Of a DNA stretch of 64,000 nucleotides, positions 16,971-25,767 are shown piece after piece. How positions within the stretch are numbered: the first letter of the stretch is position 1; each line of letters starts with the position of its first letter. A program made the translations under genes and the position numbers. Origin of the DNA: Gammaproteobacteria bacterium (GTDB taxonomy: Bacteria > Pseudomonadota > Gammaproteobacteria > Enterobacterales > Psychrobiaceae); contig JABSRT010000017.1 in assembly GCA_013214945.1 (NCBI GenBank), positions 49,519 through 113,518 on the forward strand, given 5' to 3'. The notes below the pieces were generated by a model. That model ran no database searches and had not been told where the DNA came from. It was given only the letters and a program-made list of their open reading frames with translations.

Positions 16971-16991
16971 TAGCTTGACCCGCTAAGGTAC

Positions 16992-17029
16992 TTTAACCCG
17001 CTAAAATGCTTTCGCCTTAGCGGGTTAAA
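16992..17029. terminator. Bidirectional terminator between ydgA-like gene and pyrC
   Basis: TTTAACCCGCTAA (16992-17004) and TTAGCGGGTTAAA (17017-17029) form a 13-bp stem with a 12-base loop. Runs of A and T flank both sides, consistent with use in both directions by these convergent genes. Confidence 0.8.
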
Positions 17030-17040
17030 TAAATTACAGC

Positions 17041-18069
17041 TTATTTCACCTGCCAGCGTAATTGTTCGCCAGCCTTAATTGGGACGACCTTATTAGGGCC
17101 AAGGGGTAAACTAGGGGCAACGGTCCAAGACTCTTGCACTAGGGTAATGGTATCGCTGTTGCGCGGTAAATTATAAAAATCAGGACCGTAAAACGAAGCA
17201 AATCCTTCAAGTTTGTCCAGCGCATCTTCTTGCTCAAACACCTGTGCATATAACTCAATTGCAGCAAACGCGGTATAAAGTCCGGCACAGCCACAAGCTG
17301 CTTCCTTTTTGTCTTGCGCATGTGGCGCAGAGTCAGTACCCAAGAAGAATTTTGGATTGCCACTGGTCGCCGCGCTAATAAGTGCCTGCTGATGAATGTT
17401 GCGTTTTAAGATTGGTAAGCAATAAAAATGCGGTTTAATACCACCCACTAACATATGATTTCGGTTGTACATTAAATGGTGCGCGGTGATAGTTGCTGCG
17501 ACGTTGTCTTGACATGTACTAACAAAATCAACTGCTTGCTTGGTAGTAATATGTTCCATCACAATTTTTAATTGTGGAAACTTTGTCACCAATGGTTTTA
17601 ATACTTGCTCGATAAATAGCTCTTCACGGTCGAAAATATCAATGTCGTCGGTTGTTACTTCACCATGCACCAGCAATGGCATGCCCAGTTCACTCATCAC
17701 TTCAAGCGCGCCATAGATATTAGCCACATCAGTAACCCCAGAATCGGAATTAGTTGTCGCCCCAGCTGGGTATAATTTTGCTGCATAAACATGACCCGAC
17801 TGATGCGCCTTCTTAATCTCTTGACCACTGGTATTGTTCGTTAAATACAAAGCCATCAATGGTTTAAAGCTAGAGTTTGCTGGTACTTTATCTAAAATAC
17901 GCTCGCGATAAGCCAATAGCACTTCGGTATCAGTCATCGGTGGAATTAAATTAGGCATAATGATCGCGCGGCCCATGTAACGTGCAGTATCAGCAACGGT
18001 ATCAGATAAAACATCACCATCGCGTAAATGAAGGTGCCAGTCGTCTGGGCGAGTAATAGTTAGGGTCAT
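17041..18069 (-). CDS. pyrC: Dihydroorotase (type II)
   Basis: About 342 residues. Metal and catalytic motifs are in order: HLHLRDG near the N-terminus, the carbamylated Lys in [30 protein letters not shown], and the catalytic Asp in FLGTDSAPH. The enzyme closes carbamoyl aspartate to dihydroorotate in pyrimidine synthesis. ATG 18069 is used rather than 18114 because GAGAGC precedes it and [19 protein letters not shown] is the normal start. It is a single gene, divergent from sstT. Confidence 0.95.
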   Translation of the reverse strand: MTLTITRPDDWHLHLRDGDVLSDTVADTARYMGRAIIMPNLIPPMTDTEVLLAYRERILDKVPANSSFKPLMALYLTNNTSGQEIKKAHQSGHVYAAKLYPAGATTNSDSGVTDVANIYGALEVMSELGMPLLVHGEVTTDDIDIFDREELFIEQVLKPLVTKFPQLKIVMEHITTKQAVDFVSTCQDNVAATITAHHLMYNRNHMLVGGIKPHFYCLPILKRNIHQQALISAATSGNPKFFLGTDSAPHAQDKKEAACGCAGLYTAFAAIELYAQVFEQEDALDKLEGFASFYGPDFYNLPRNSDTITLVQESWTVAPSLPLGPNKVVPIKAGEQLRWQVK

Positions 18070-18339
18070 TATAATGCTCTCATTTATAGTTATGCCAAAA
18101 AACGGATATGCCAAATTATCGGTTAATTTTAATGGTCAACAACCCGCTTGTAAAGCGCTGCATTTACTTTACATTAAGTCACTTTTATTAACACCGTATA
18201 CAGCCAAATAACAAGCAGCGCTTGGTTTTTGAGCTATTTCGAGCTAATTCATTTATATCCCATTTTATACTGGACAAGCTCAGTCAGGGAATGATAAAAA
18301 ATGCCGCATATTAGAGTAACAACAATACAAAGGCGCGTT

Positions 18340-19590
18340 ATGACATCTTCCACAGAAAACACTTCTACGGTCCCCAAAACCCCCAGCATATTTGAAATAT
18401 TTCAATCGGTGGGCTTAGTGACCCAGATTATTGTCGCCATTATTATTGGTAGTATTTTAGGCACAACTATTCCTGAAACGGCAAAATCACTCGCGGTGTT
18501 AGGTCAACTGTTTGTCAGCGCATTAAAAGCGGTAGCACCAATCTTAGTCTTGGTGCTAGTGGCTTCTTCGATTGCCAATCAAAAAAGTAATAGCGATGCC
18601 AATTTAAAGCCGATTGTCGGTCTGTATTTGTTAGGTACCCTCACTGCGGCGTTAATAGCCGTTGCCATGAGTTTCGCCTTCCCAACCATGCTAAGCCTTG
18701 ATTTAGCGGCGGCGACCGCCAATCCGCCACAAGGATTGGGCGAAGTCATTAACACCTTAGCCTTCAAAATGGTCGACAACCCAATTAATGCCATTGCCAC
18801 CGGCAACTTTATTGGTATTTTAGTTTGGGGCCTTGGTCTTGGTTTTGCGCTTAAGCAAGCAAGCGGCGCCACTAAAGACATGGTTAATGATCTTTCGAAT
18901 GCCATTTCATCAATGGTAAAAATTGTCATTAGCTTTGCACCTCTCGGTATTTTAGGCCTAGTTGCTAATACTATCGCGACTACAGGTTTTGATTCTCTAG
19001 CGCAGTTCGGTAACTTGGTCGCCGTGCTGGTTGGTTCAATGTTGATTATTGCGTTAATCGTTAATCCAATCATTGTGTTTGCCGTAACACGTCAAAACCC
19101 TTATCCATTAGTGTTCACTTGTTTACGTGAGTCTGGTATTACTGCATTTTTCACTCGCAGTTCAGCGGCGAACATTCCGGTTAATATGGCTTTGTGTAAA
19201 AAATTAAATTTACATGAAGATACTTACTCGGTATCAATCCCACTAGGCGCAACGATTAATATGGCTGGTGCGGCTATTACCATCACGGTGTTAACCCTTG
19301 CCGCGACCCACACCTTAGGCATTGAAGTTGACCTAGCAACCGCAATCTTATTAAGTGTCATTGCGGCAATTTCTGCTTGTGGCGCATCGGGTGTTGCTGG
19401 TGGTTCATTGCTGCTAATTCCATTAGCGTGTAGTTTATTCGGGATTAATAACGAAATTGCAATGCAAGTTGTCGCAATTGGCTTTATCATAGGCGTCATT
19501 CAAGATTCTGCCGAAACAGCGCTTAATAGTTCAACTGACGTTGTGTTTTCTGCGGCAGCATCGCATCTACATTTAACAAAAGAGAAATAA
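18340..19590 (+). CDS. sstT: Na+/serine-threonine symporter
   Basis: About 416 residues in the DAACS fold. [69 protein letters not shown] and [20 protein letters not shown] match SstT closely, and the end [20 protein letters not shown] is also diagnostic. It imports serine and threonine with Na+ across the inner membrane. ATG 18340 has AAAGGCG upstream; a 13-residue longer frame lacks such a site. The next gene starts 9 bases later. Confidence 0.95.
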   Translation: MTSSTENTSTVPKTPSIFEIFQSVGLVTQIIVAIIIGSILGTTIPETAKSLAVLGQLFVSALKAVAPILVLVLVASSIANQKSNSDANLKPIVGLYLLGTLTAALIAVAMSFAFPTMLSLDLAAATANPPQGLGEVINTLAFKMVDNPINAIATGNFIGILVWGLGLGFALKQASGATKDMVNDLSNAISSMVKIVISFAPLGILGLVANTIATTGFDSLAQFGNLVAVLVGSMLIIALIVNPIIVFAVTRQNPYPLVFTCLRESGITAFFTRSSAANIPVNMALCKKLNLHEDTYSVSIPLGATINMAGAAITITVLTLAATHTLGIEVDLATAILLSVIAAISACGASGVAGGSLLLIPLACSLFGINNEIAMQVVAIGFIIGVIQDSAETALNSSTDVVFSAAASHLHLTKEK

Positions 19591-19598
19591 GGTACGCT

Positions 19599-19928
19599 AT
19601 GGCTAAGTCCAGTGACATCGACACCGATCTGTTAGTAAATATCGCTTTGGATATTTTTGACGAAAATTTAATAGAACACATTGATCAACCTGACTTGGAA
19701 TATTATGCCGAGCAATGTGAAAGCCAAGGGGCTGTTGAAGTCGTTAGTGCATTTAATGATTGGCAAGATCAAACCGATTTGACCCATGATCAACTCGACA
19801 AAGATTATATTGAAGTAAGAATTGGTTTGTTTGAAGATGGTGAATTCGATTTAGTGTATGCCCGAGTATTGCTGCGTGCCGATCAAACAAGCACCCAACA
19901 GCCTTATTTCGTCAAATGGAAACGGTAA
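19599..19928 (+). CDS. Conserved-looking acidic protein of unknown function
   Basis: A 109-residue acidic protein with no signal peptide or membrane segment. It is rich in Asp and Glu in the first half (SSDIDTDLLVNIALDIFDENLIEHIDQPDLEYYAEQ) and ends with a beta-like stretch (YIEVRIGLFEDGEFDLVYARVLLR). I do not recognise the family. The gap to sstT is 9 bases and a strong terminator follows, so it is almost surely in the sstT transcript. Confidence 0.75.
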   Translation: MAKSSDIDTDLLVNIALDIFDENLIEHIDQPDLEYYAEQCESQGAVEVVSAFNDWQDQTDLTHDQLDKDYIEVRIGLFEDGEFDLVYARVLLRADQTSTQQPYFVKWKR

Positions 19929-19950
19929 TTAACCGTTAGCCAAACTTCAA

Positions 19951-19977
19951 AAGCCGAGCAATTGCTCGGCTTTTTTA
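19951..19977 (+). terminator. Rho-independent terminator after sstT operon
   Basis: AAAGCCGAGC (19951-19960), AATT, GCTCGGCTTT and a run of T through 19977. Stem, loop and T-tract are all classical. Confidence 0.92.
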
Positions 19978-20108
19978 TGCCCATTGATCAAGACCCTGCC
20001 ACTGTACAACATTACTTTGCCCCCTAGCCCTTACCCGCTGATGATGGTAGGATCACGCAACGAGTTTTATCAATTGTATTTTTAGACATTCAACAAGAGA
20101 AGATCCAG

Positions 20109-20831
20109 ATGGGAAGAGCGTTCCAGAACCGTAAAGAGTCTATGGCTAAAACAGCAGGCCAAAAAACTAAGGTCTATTCTAAATATGGTAAAGAAATCTA
20201 TATGTGTGCCAAAAGTGGCGGTATAGACCCAGATCATAACCTGTCCCTGCGCCGACTCATTGAAAAAGCAAAAAAAGATCAGGTGCCAACGCATGTTATC
20301 GATCGCGCGCTAGAAAAGACCAACAGCAGTGCCGGTGAAGATTACGCAGCGGCTCGCTATGAAGGCTTTGGTCCTGGCGGCATTATGATGATTGTCGATT
20401 GCTTGACTGATAACAGCAACCGAACCTATACCCAAATTCGTCAAGCGTTTGTTAAAAACAACGCGAAACTTGGTGGTCCTGGTGCCGTATCGCATATGTT
20501 CGATCACCAAGCTGTTTTTGCCTTTAAAGGTGATAACGAAGACGACGTTTTTGAATTACTGATGATGGCTGATATCGATGTTACCGACATTGAGAATGAA
20601 GACGGCATGTTAAGTGTTTTCGCGCCAACTACAGAGTTCTACAAGATTAAAACCGCATTAACTGAGGCTAATCCTGAGATCACTTTTGAAGTGGAAGAAA
20701 TCACTTTTGTGCCACAAACGATGACAGAAGTCAGTGGCGATGACGTGGCAATCTTTGAGCAATTTATCGACGCCCTAAACGACTGTGACGATACCCAAGA
20801 GATTTACCACAATGCTGAGTTGAACAACTAA
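20109..20831 (+). CDS. YebC/PmpR family protein (YeeN-like paralogue)
   Basis: A 240-residue protein of the YebC/TACO1 family. [25 protein letters not shown] and [15 protein letters not shown] fit the YeeN-type branch rather than canonical YebC (which starts MAGHSKWANI). [12 protein letters not shown] and the acidic C-terminus are also typical. The family has been described both as a transcription regulator and, more recently, as a ribosome-linked factor easing translation of proline runs. Which role applies to this branch is open. ATG 20109 follows AAGAGAAGA. It is monocistronic. Confidence 0.88.
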   Translation: MGRAFQNRKESMAKTAGQKTKVYSKYGKEIYMCAKSGGIDPDHNLSLRRLIEKAKKDQVPTHVIDRALEKTNSSAGEDYAAARYEGFGPGGIMMIVDCLTDNSNRTYTQIRQAFVKNNAKLGGPGAVSHMFDHQAVFAFKGDNEDDVFELLMMADIDVTDIENEDGMLSVFAPTTEFYKIKTALTEANPEITFEVEEITFVPQTMTEVSGDDVAIFEQFIDALNDCDDTQEIYHNAELNN

Positions 20832-20910
20832 TAGCGGCATTAGCGCCAGAGCGACCATCGGTGGCTCTGACGCCTATTATTTTTGCTCACCAGCTAGCGG
20901 AAGTACAGCC

Positions 20911-21825
20911 TTGAAAAAATCTACGTTATCTTATATTTGCGCCCTTGCGGCGATTTTTTTATGGTCAACGGTTGCTACCGCGTTTAAATTAGCCTTAGCG
21001 CACTACTCTCCCATTCAATTGCTCTTGGTTGCCGTTATTAGCTCGGTTGTCATATTGACAATTGTTCTTGCGCTCCAAAAGAAACTCTTCTTAACGAAAA
21101 GTCAGTTCTGTGCCAATCCAAGGTATTATCTGTTCACTGGCATACTCAACCCTTTTTTGTATTACCTTGTACTATTTAAAGGCTACGATTTATTACCAGC
21201 CCAGCAAGCTTTAGCACTCAATTACACTTGGGCACTGGTGCTGCCGCTATTAGCGGTACCATTACTTAATCAAAAGCTCTATAAAACCGATATTATTGCG
21301 GCGCTGATGGCCTATTTAGGCGTCTATGTCATTGCAACTGAAGGCAGTATCACCGATTTTCAACTTGAAAGCAGCCTAGGTGTGGCATTAATGCTGTTAA
21401 GCACCCTGCTATGGTCGTTATATTGGATCGTTAATACCAAAAGTAAAGGTGACCCGGTGGTCAGCTTATTCTTGAGCTTTTTAGTGGGTTTGCCTTTTAT
21501 CTTAACTACTTTATTGCTAACCGATACTTTGCCTGCTTGGGATGTTGAAGCGCTACTTGGTGGGATTTATGTTGGGCTGTTTGAAATGGGCTTTACTTTT
21601 ATTTTGTGGCTGATGGCATTAAAGCACGCGCAACGTGCGGCCGATGTCACTACGCTGGCCTTTTTATCACCGGTGATGTCCATTGGCTTTATTGCGTGGA
21701 TTTTACAAGAACAAATATTGCTATCAACTTATCTCGGCTTAGCGCTAATTTTAAGTGCCTTATCGTTAAAAGTGATTAAACCTAAAGTCATTAACGCCAT
21801 CGATAAGTTCAATCGACGACGTTAA
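20911..21825 (+). CDS. DMT superfamily (EamA) transporter
   Basis: A 304-residue protein with about ten hydrophobic helices in two EamA repeats. The first starts AAIFLWSTVATAFKLAL, the second around LLSTLLWSLYWIVNTKSKG, and the end is LGLALILSALSLKVI. The start appears to be TTG at 20911 (KKSTLSYICALAAIFLW follows), with GGAAG about 8 bases upstream. No ATG gives a better N-terminus. It probably exports a metabolite or amino acid; the substrate is unknown. Confidence 0.87.
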   Translation: MKKSTLSYICALAAIFLWSTVATAFKLALAHYSPIQLLLVAVISSVVILTIVLALQKKLFLTKSQFCANPRYYLFTGILNPFLYYLVLFKGYDLLPAQQALALNYTWALVLPLLAVPLLNQKLYKTDIIAALMAYLGVYVIATEGSITDFQLESSLGVALMLLSTLLWSLYWIVNTKSKGDPVVSLFLSFLVGLPFILTTLLLTDTLPAWDVEALLGGIYVGLFEMGFTFILWLMALKHAQRAADVTTLAFLSPVMSIGFIAWILQEQILLSTYLGLALILSALSLKVIKPKVINAIDKFNRRR

Positions 21826-21864
21826 TAATCAATCTGAGTGCTGATTAAATAATAGCTGTGACCG

Positions 21865-22620
21865 CTATTGCGCGGTCCATCCCAAGTCAATGGTTAAATT
21901 AGAACCCGTAAATGACCGAGCTGCGTCACTGACTAAGTAAGTCACCAAGCCACCAATCTCTTCGGGTTCGATCATCCGCTTAACCGCCGCATTTTTTAGC
22001 ATAATATCAGACACAACTTTTTCAGGTGCAATGCCATGAGCCTGAGCTTGATCAGCAATTTGTTTATCAACGAGTGGCGTACGAACATAAGCCGGACAAA
22101 TGGTATTGACCGTAATGCCATGCTCACCACCTTCGAGTGCGGTCGTTTTAGTTAACCCGACTAAACCATGTTTGGCCGCTATATAAGCCACTTTAAAGGG
22201 TGAGGCAATTTGGGCATGCACCGAAGCGATGTTAATAATGCGGCCCCAGTTATTCGCTTTCATGTGTGGCCAGCTATATTTTGTCAATAAAAATGGTGAC
22301 GTTAACATGACACTAATCATGGTATTCCAGGTCTGCTCAGGAAAGTCTTCAATCGGGCAGACATGTTGAAATCCGGCGTTATTGACCAGAATATCGAGTC
22401 GACCAAATTTTTCGACTGTTTCATCAATTAAACGCTTATTATCTTGTTGCTGAGATAAATCAACCCTAATAAAATGACATCCTAAAGTGTCAGCAGCCTC
22501 TTCTCCTAGCTGTTGGTTTAAGTCTGCAATCACAACTTTATAGTCACTTTTGCATAAAGCCTCAGCAACCGCATAACCTATACCGCTAGCACCGCCAGTT
22601 ATTATCGCCACTTTTTCCAT
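21865..22620 (-). CDS. bdhA: 3-hydroxybutyrate dehydrogenase (SDR family)
   Basis: A 251-residue short-chain dehydrogenase. The cofactor motif is GGASGIG (residues 9-15), then NNAGFQHVCPIEDFPEQTW and IINIASVHAQIASPFKVAYIAAKHG, with the catalytic Ser, Tyr and Lys. The end TGSNLTIDLGWTAQ is typical of 3-hydroxybutyrate dehydrogenase. It converts D-3-hydroxybutyrate and acetoacetate using NAD+, linked to polyhydroxybutyrate or ketone-body use. No PHB gene is next to it. It is divergent from the NSS transporter across a 468-base gap with a CRP-like site. Confidence 0.9.
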   Translation of the reverse strand: MEKVAIITGGASGIGYAVAEALCKSDYKVVIADLNQQLGEEAADTLGCHFIRVDLSQQQDNKRLIDETVEKFGRLDILVNNAGFQHVCPIEDFPEQTWNTMISVMLTSPFLLTKYSWPHMKANNWGRIINIASVHAQIASPFKVAYIAAKHGLVGLTKTTALEGGEHGITVNTICPAYVRTPLVDKQIADQAQAHGIAPEKVVSDIMLKNAAVKRMIEPEEIGGLVTYLVSDAARSFTGSNLTIDLGWTAQ

Positions 22621-23088
22621 GAAAATTCCTTATTATATTGATTTTATTTTAGTTTCAAGCAGCATTAATATAGTTAAATTTACCGCTGATTGAAACTCTA
22701 CCTCAGTATTATTGGCGGTTAGAAACCCTATTTATCGATTAAGCATTAGAATTTAACCTTACATACCTCACTAAACAGCAATTAACACAACAACCCACAA
22801 CTCGCAACATACTGATAACCCTAGTTTAAGCCAAAACAAAAGCTGGCCATAACCAAACCACAAAAATAAGTGACCCGGATCACAAAATGACAACCTAAAT
22901 CTGAATGTCTAATTGAAAATCAACTCGCAACACTGTAAAAAATCTCACTTAACAGCCTAATTTGGGCAGTTAACCAATCAATAACTTTTATTTTACATTG
23001 CAACCTAAACTATAATTGCGATGTATTAGTTGGTCACACTATTAAACAACAAAGATACTGCCTTGATTAATAGGTAGTAGGAGTATTT
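22621..23088. other. Long divergent regulatory region, bdhA and NSS transporter
   Basis: A 468-base gene-free stretch. It holds the CRP-like dyad at 22868-22885 and a TATAAT (23011-23016) about 70 bases before the transporter start, with only a weak -35 (TTATTT) at 17 bases. Nothing else was recognised. Confidence 0.45.
22868..22885. promoter_or_regulatory. CRP-like binding site
   Basis: GTGA (22870-22873), six bases CCCGGA, then TCAC (22880-22883), followed by AA. This is the symmetric core of the TGTGA-N6-TCACA consensus, with only the outermost left T lost. It lies about 205 bp before the NSS start and 250 bp before bdhA, so the target is uncertain. Confidence 0.55.
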
Positions 23089-24567
23089 ATGAAACGAGAA
23101 CAATGGGGCTCCAGAGCCGGATTTATATTAGCAGCCGTTGGCTCAGCTATCGGTTTAGGTAATATTTGGCGCTTTCCATATATGGCGTATGAAAATGGCG
23201 GCGGTGCCTTTTTCATTCCTTACCTGTTTGCGATGCTAACTGCCGGTATTCCATTTATGATCATGGAATTTGGTTTAGGACATAAGTACCGTGGTTCTGC
23301 ACCAAAAACATTAGCGCGCATTGGCGCAAAGTATGAGTGGTTAGGTTGGTTTCAAGTCATGATCGCGGCGATTATTGCCGTTTATTATGTGGCTGTTATC
23401 GGTTGGGCTATCTCTTATTTGGGTATGTCATTCACCCAAAGTTGGGGCGCTGATACCAATGCGTTCTTCTTTAGCGAATACCTTAAGCTAGGTGAAAACT
23501 CACCGACTAACCTCGGCAGCTTCCAATGGCACATTGCTCTGCCAATGGTATTAGCTTGGGCTATCTCATTTGCTGCTATCAATGGTGGCGTTAAAGCCGG
23601 TATTGAACGTGCTAGCAAAATAATGATGCCGCTACTGTTCATTATGGTTATTGCCCTAATTGGCCGCATGGTATTCTTACCTGGCGCATTAGACGGTTTA
23701 AACTATTTGTTCCAACCAGATTTTAGCAAAATAATGGATCCGAAAGTTTGGTCTGCTGCTTACGGCCAAATCTTCTTTTCGCTAAGTGTTGGTTTTGCAA
23801 TCATGATGGCCTACTCAAGTTATTTACCTGAGAAATCAGACATCAATAACAATGCTGTCATGACAGTACTGATTAACTGTGGTTTCTCTATTGTGGCCGG
23901 TATTTTGATTTTCTCAATCTTGGGTTATATGGCTCAAGAACAAGGCAAGCCATTAACTGAGGTAGTTACTGCCGGTGTTGGTCTAGCGTTTGTTACTATT
24001 CCGGCGGCCATTAACTTATTACCTGCACCTTACATTCTTGGTCCAGTATTTTTCTTCGCCTTAGTCGTTGCGGGTTTAAGCTCACACATCTCAATCTTAG
24101 AAGCGGTCACATCAGCCTTTATCGATAAGCTAAACTGGTCACGTAAGAAAGCGGCGGCTATTGTTTGTGGTTCAGGTCTTGTTATCTCAATGGCGTTTGC
24201 CACCAACGGTGGTTTATTGTTGCTTGATTTAGTCGATTACTTCATCAATAACATTGCACTACTAACCAGCTGTATTATTGAATTAGTTATTGTCGCTTGG
24301 TTATTTAAGTTGTCTGATATCCGTAAATATGTCAACGATATTTCTGATTTCAGTATTGGAACTTGGTTTGAAATTTGCCTGCGCTTTATTAGCCCAGCAA
24401 TTCTAGCGATCATTCTTGGTACTAATATCTACAAAACGGTCACTGAAGGTTACGGCGGTTACGCAACTTTTGAATTGGTGATTTTAGGTTGGGGCTTAAT
24501 CGCTGCAATGTTTATCGTTGCAGTTGTCATCAACAAATCATCTCGTGTTAATAACGAATCAAACTAG
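23089..24567 (+). CDS. Na+-dependent transporter, NSS family (MetP-like)
   Basis: A 492-residue protein with about 12 helices. The N-terminus WGSRAGFILAAVGSAIGLGNIWRFPYMAYENGGGAFFIPY is the classic NSS helix 1 signature with its unwound GSAIGLGN sodium site. FSLSVGFAIMMAYSSYLP is helix 6. It imports an amino acid with Na+. The tiny MetS-type gene 10 bases downstream makes a methionine or alanine MetPS-like system the best guess. ATG 23089 follows AGTAGGAG. Confidence 0.92.
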   Translation: MKREQWGSRAGFILAAVGSAIGLGNIWRFPYMAYENGGGAFFIPYLFAMLTAGIPFMIMEFGLGHKYRGSAPKTLARIGAKYEWLGWFQVMIAAIIAVYYVAVIGWAISYLGMSFTQSWGADTNAFFFSEYLKLGENSPTNLGSFQWHIALPMVLAWAISFAAINGGVKAGIERASKIMMPLLFIMVIALIGRMVFLPGALDGLNYLFQPDFSKIMDPKVWSAAYGQIFFSLSVGFAIMMAYSSYLPEKSDINNNAVMTVLINCGFSIVAGILIFSILGYMAQEQGKPLTEVVTAGVGLAFVTIPAAINLLPAPYILGPVFFFALVVAGLSSHISILEAVTSAFIDKLNWSRKKAAAIVCGSGLVISMAFATNGGLLLLDLVDYFINNIALLTSCIIELVIVAWLFKLSDIRKYVNDISDFSIGTWFEICLRFISPAILAIILGTNIYKTVTEGYGGYATFELVILGWGLIAAMFIVAVVINKSSRVNNESN

Positions 24568-24577
24568 GAGTATTATT

Positions 24578-24676
24578 ATGACTACCAGCGCAATTTTTAT
24601 GATGGTTTTTGGACTTGGCATTACATGGGGCGGTGCCGCTTTGTGTATTCGAAAAGCCATGAAAAGTAGCAAGTAA
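24578..24676 (+). CDS. metS: MetS-type small subunit of the NSS transporter
   Basis: A 32-residue protein, MTTSAIFMMVFGLGITWGG..., with one membrane helix and a short basic end (RKAMKSSK). TAGGAG, overlapping the stop of the NSS gene, gives the ribosome site, with 7 bases to ATG 24578. MetS-type peptides of about 30-60 residues accompany NSS transporters; in Corynebacterium both are needed for methionine uptake. A strong terminator follows. Confidence 0.82.
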   Translation: MTTSAIFMMVFGLGITWGGAALCIRKAMKSSK

Positions 24677-24720
24677 CTTGCTGCTTAACAATTCTTAATT
24701 TTACAGTAACTTGTTAATAA

Positions 24721-24749
24721 AAAGCGGATAGAGATATCCGCTTTTTTTT
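24721..24749 (+). terminator. Rho-independent terminator after metS
   Basis: AAAGCGGATA, loop GAGA, TATCCGCTTT, then eight T in total. Classical. Confidence 0.93.
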
Positions 24750-24834
24750 GCCCTGATTATCACGAGTTTATTACTTGTATCACTCAAATTAACCACTTAT
24801 GCTATTTTAATGCAATCTCATTAAAGGAATAGCT

Positions 24835-25767
24835 ATGTCGGAACCGGATCCCTTATTACAACCCTTTTTAAGTCAAGTAAACCAAAGCATCGCCTTAGCT
24901 AAAAAAGACAAGGTAAGCTTAACGCCAGCCTTGATGCGTGCCAATTTTTCAGTAATGGCAGCACTTGCAGGGCAAGGACCAACGTTAGAGCAAGTATATG
25001 ATAGTCAGCTCGCCGTCAGTGATCGCCATATTAAGCTTAGGATCTATGTACCCGACTTAACCAAGCCTCTCGCTGTGATGATTTATTTTCATGGCGGTGG
25101 TCATATGGTTGGCAGCGTTGAGTTGTATGATCCTATTTGTCGCCGCTTAGCACAGACTAGCCAAGTTATTGTGGTAGCGGTCGAATATCGCTTAGCGCCA
25201 GAACATCCCTACCCTAGTGCAATCAACGACGGGGTTGAAGTTTGTCGCAACTACCAAAGTATATTGAGTACACATCAACTCTCTGGCAAGCTCATTGTTG
25301 CCGGTGATAGCGCCGGCGGAGCCATGGCAGCCACGTTAGCACAGCGTAGCCAAACCGATGCACAGCTGCAAATTGACATGCAGGTATTAATATACCCCAG
25401 CCTAGATTACAGTTTAAGTAGCCAATCATATCAAGATAATGGTCGTGGTTATTTATTAGAAACGGACAAGATACGCTGGTATTTCAGCCATTACTTTCAG
25501 CACAATGAAGATCCTAAAGCGGTGTCACCTTTATTTAGGCCAATCGACCAACGATTGCCACCGACTTTAATTTTAAGTGCAGGTTTTGATCCCTTACGCG
25601 ATGAAGCACATGCCTATTTTGATAAGCTCACCAGCGCCCAAGTCACCTGTGAAATATATCAGTTCAAGCACATGATCCATGCGTTTATCAATCTTGATAG
25701 CTTAGTGCCTAGTCAGTGCCAGGCATTATATCAGCGGATATCTCGGTTTGTTAACAACCCGAGCTGA
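24835..25767 (+). CDS. Alpha/beta hydrolase, HSL/Aes-type esterase
   Basis: A 310-residue protein of the hormone-sensitive lipase group. The oxyanion motif is FHGGGHMVGS, the nucleophile elbow is GDSAGG, the acid is in SAGFDPLRDEAHAY and the His in FKHMIHAF. It would hydrolyse short-chain esters in the cytoplasm. ATG 24835 follows AAAGGAATAGCT. Its last 37 bases overlap the 3' end of the metalloprotease gene on the other strand. Confidence 0.9.
   Translation: MSEPDPLLQPFLSQVNQSIALAKKDKVSLTPALMRANFSVMAALAGQGPTLEQVYDSQLAVSDRHIKLRIYVPDLTKPLAVMIYFHGGGHMVGSVELYDPICRRLAQTSQVIVVAVEYRLAPEHPYPSAINDGVEVCRNYQSILSTHQLSGKLIVAGDSAGGAMAATLAQRSQTDAQLQIDMQVLIYPSLDYSLSSQSYQDNGRGYLLETDKIRWYFSHYFQHNEDPKAVSPLFRPIDQRLPPTLILSAGFDPLRDEAHAYFDKLTSAQVTCEIYQFKHMIHAFINLDSLVPSQCQALYQRISRFVNNPS

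Noticed and set aside
18579..19073. Minus-strand 164-codon frame opposite sstT
   Set aside because: Antisense to a strongly supported gene; hydrophobic content mirrors the membrane helices of SstT.
22921..22940. GCAACACTGTA resembling the right end of repeat family 1
   Set aside because: Only about 11 bases match and no left arm is found nearby; likely chance.
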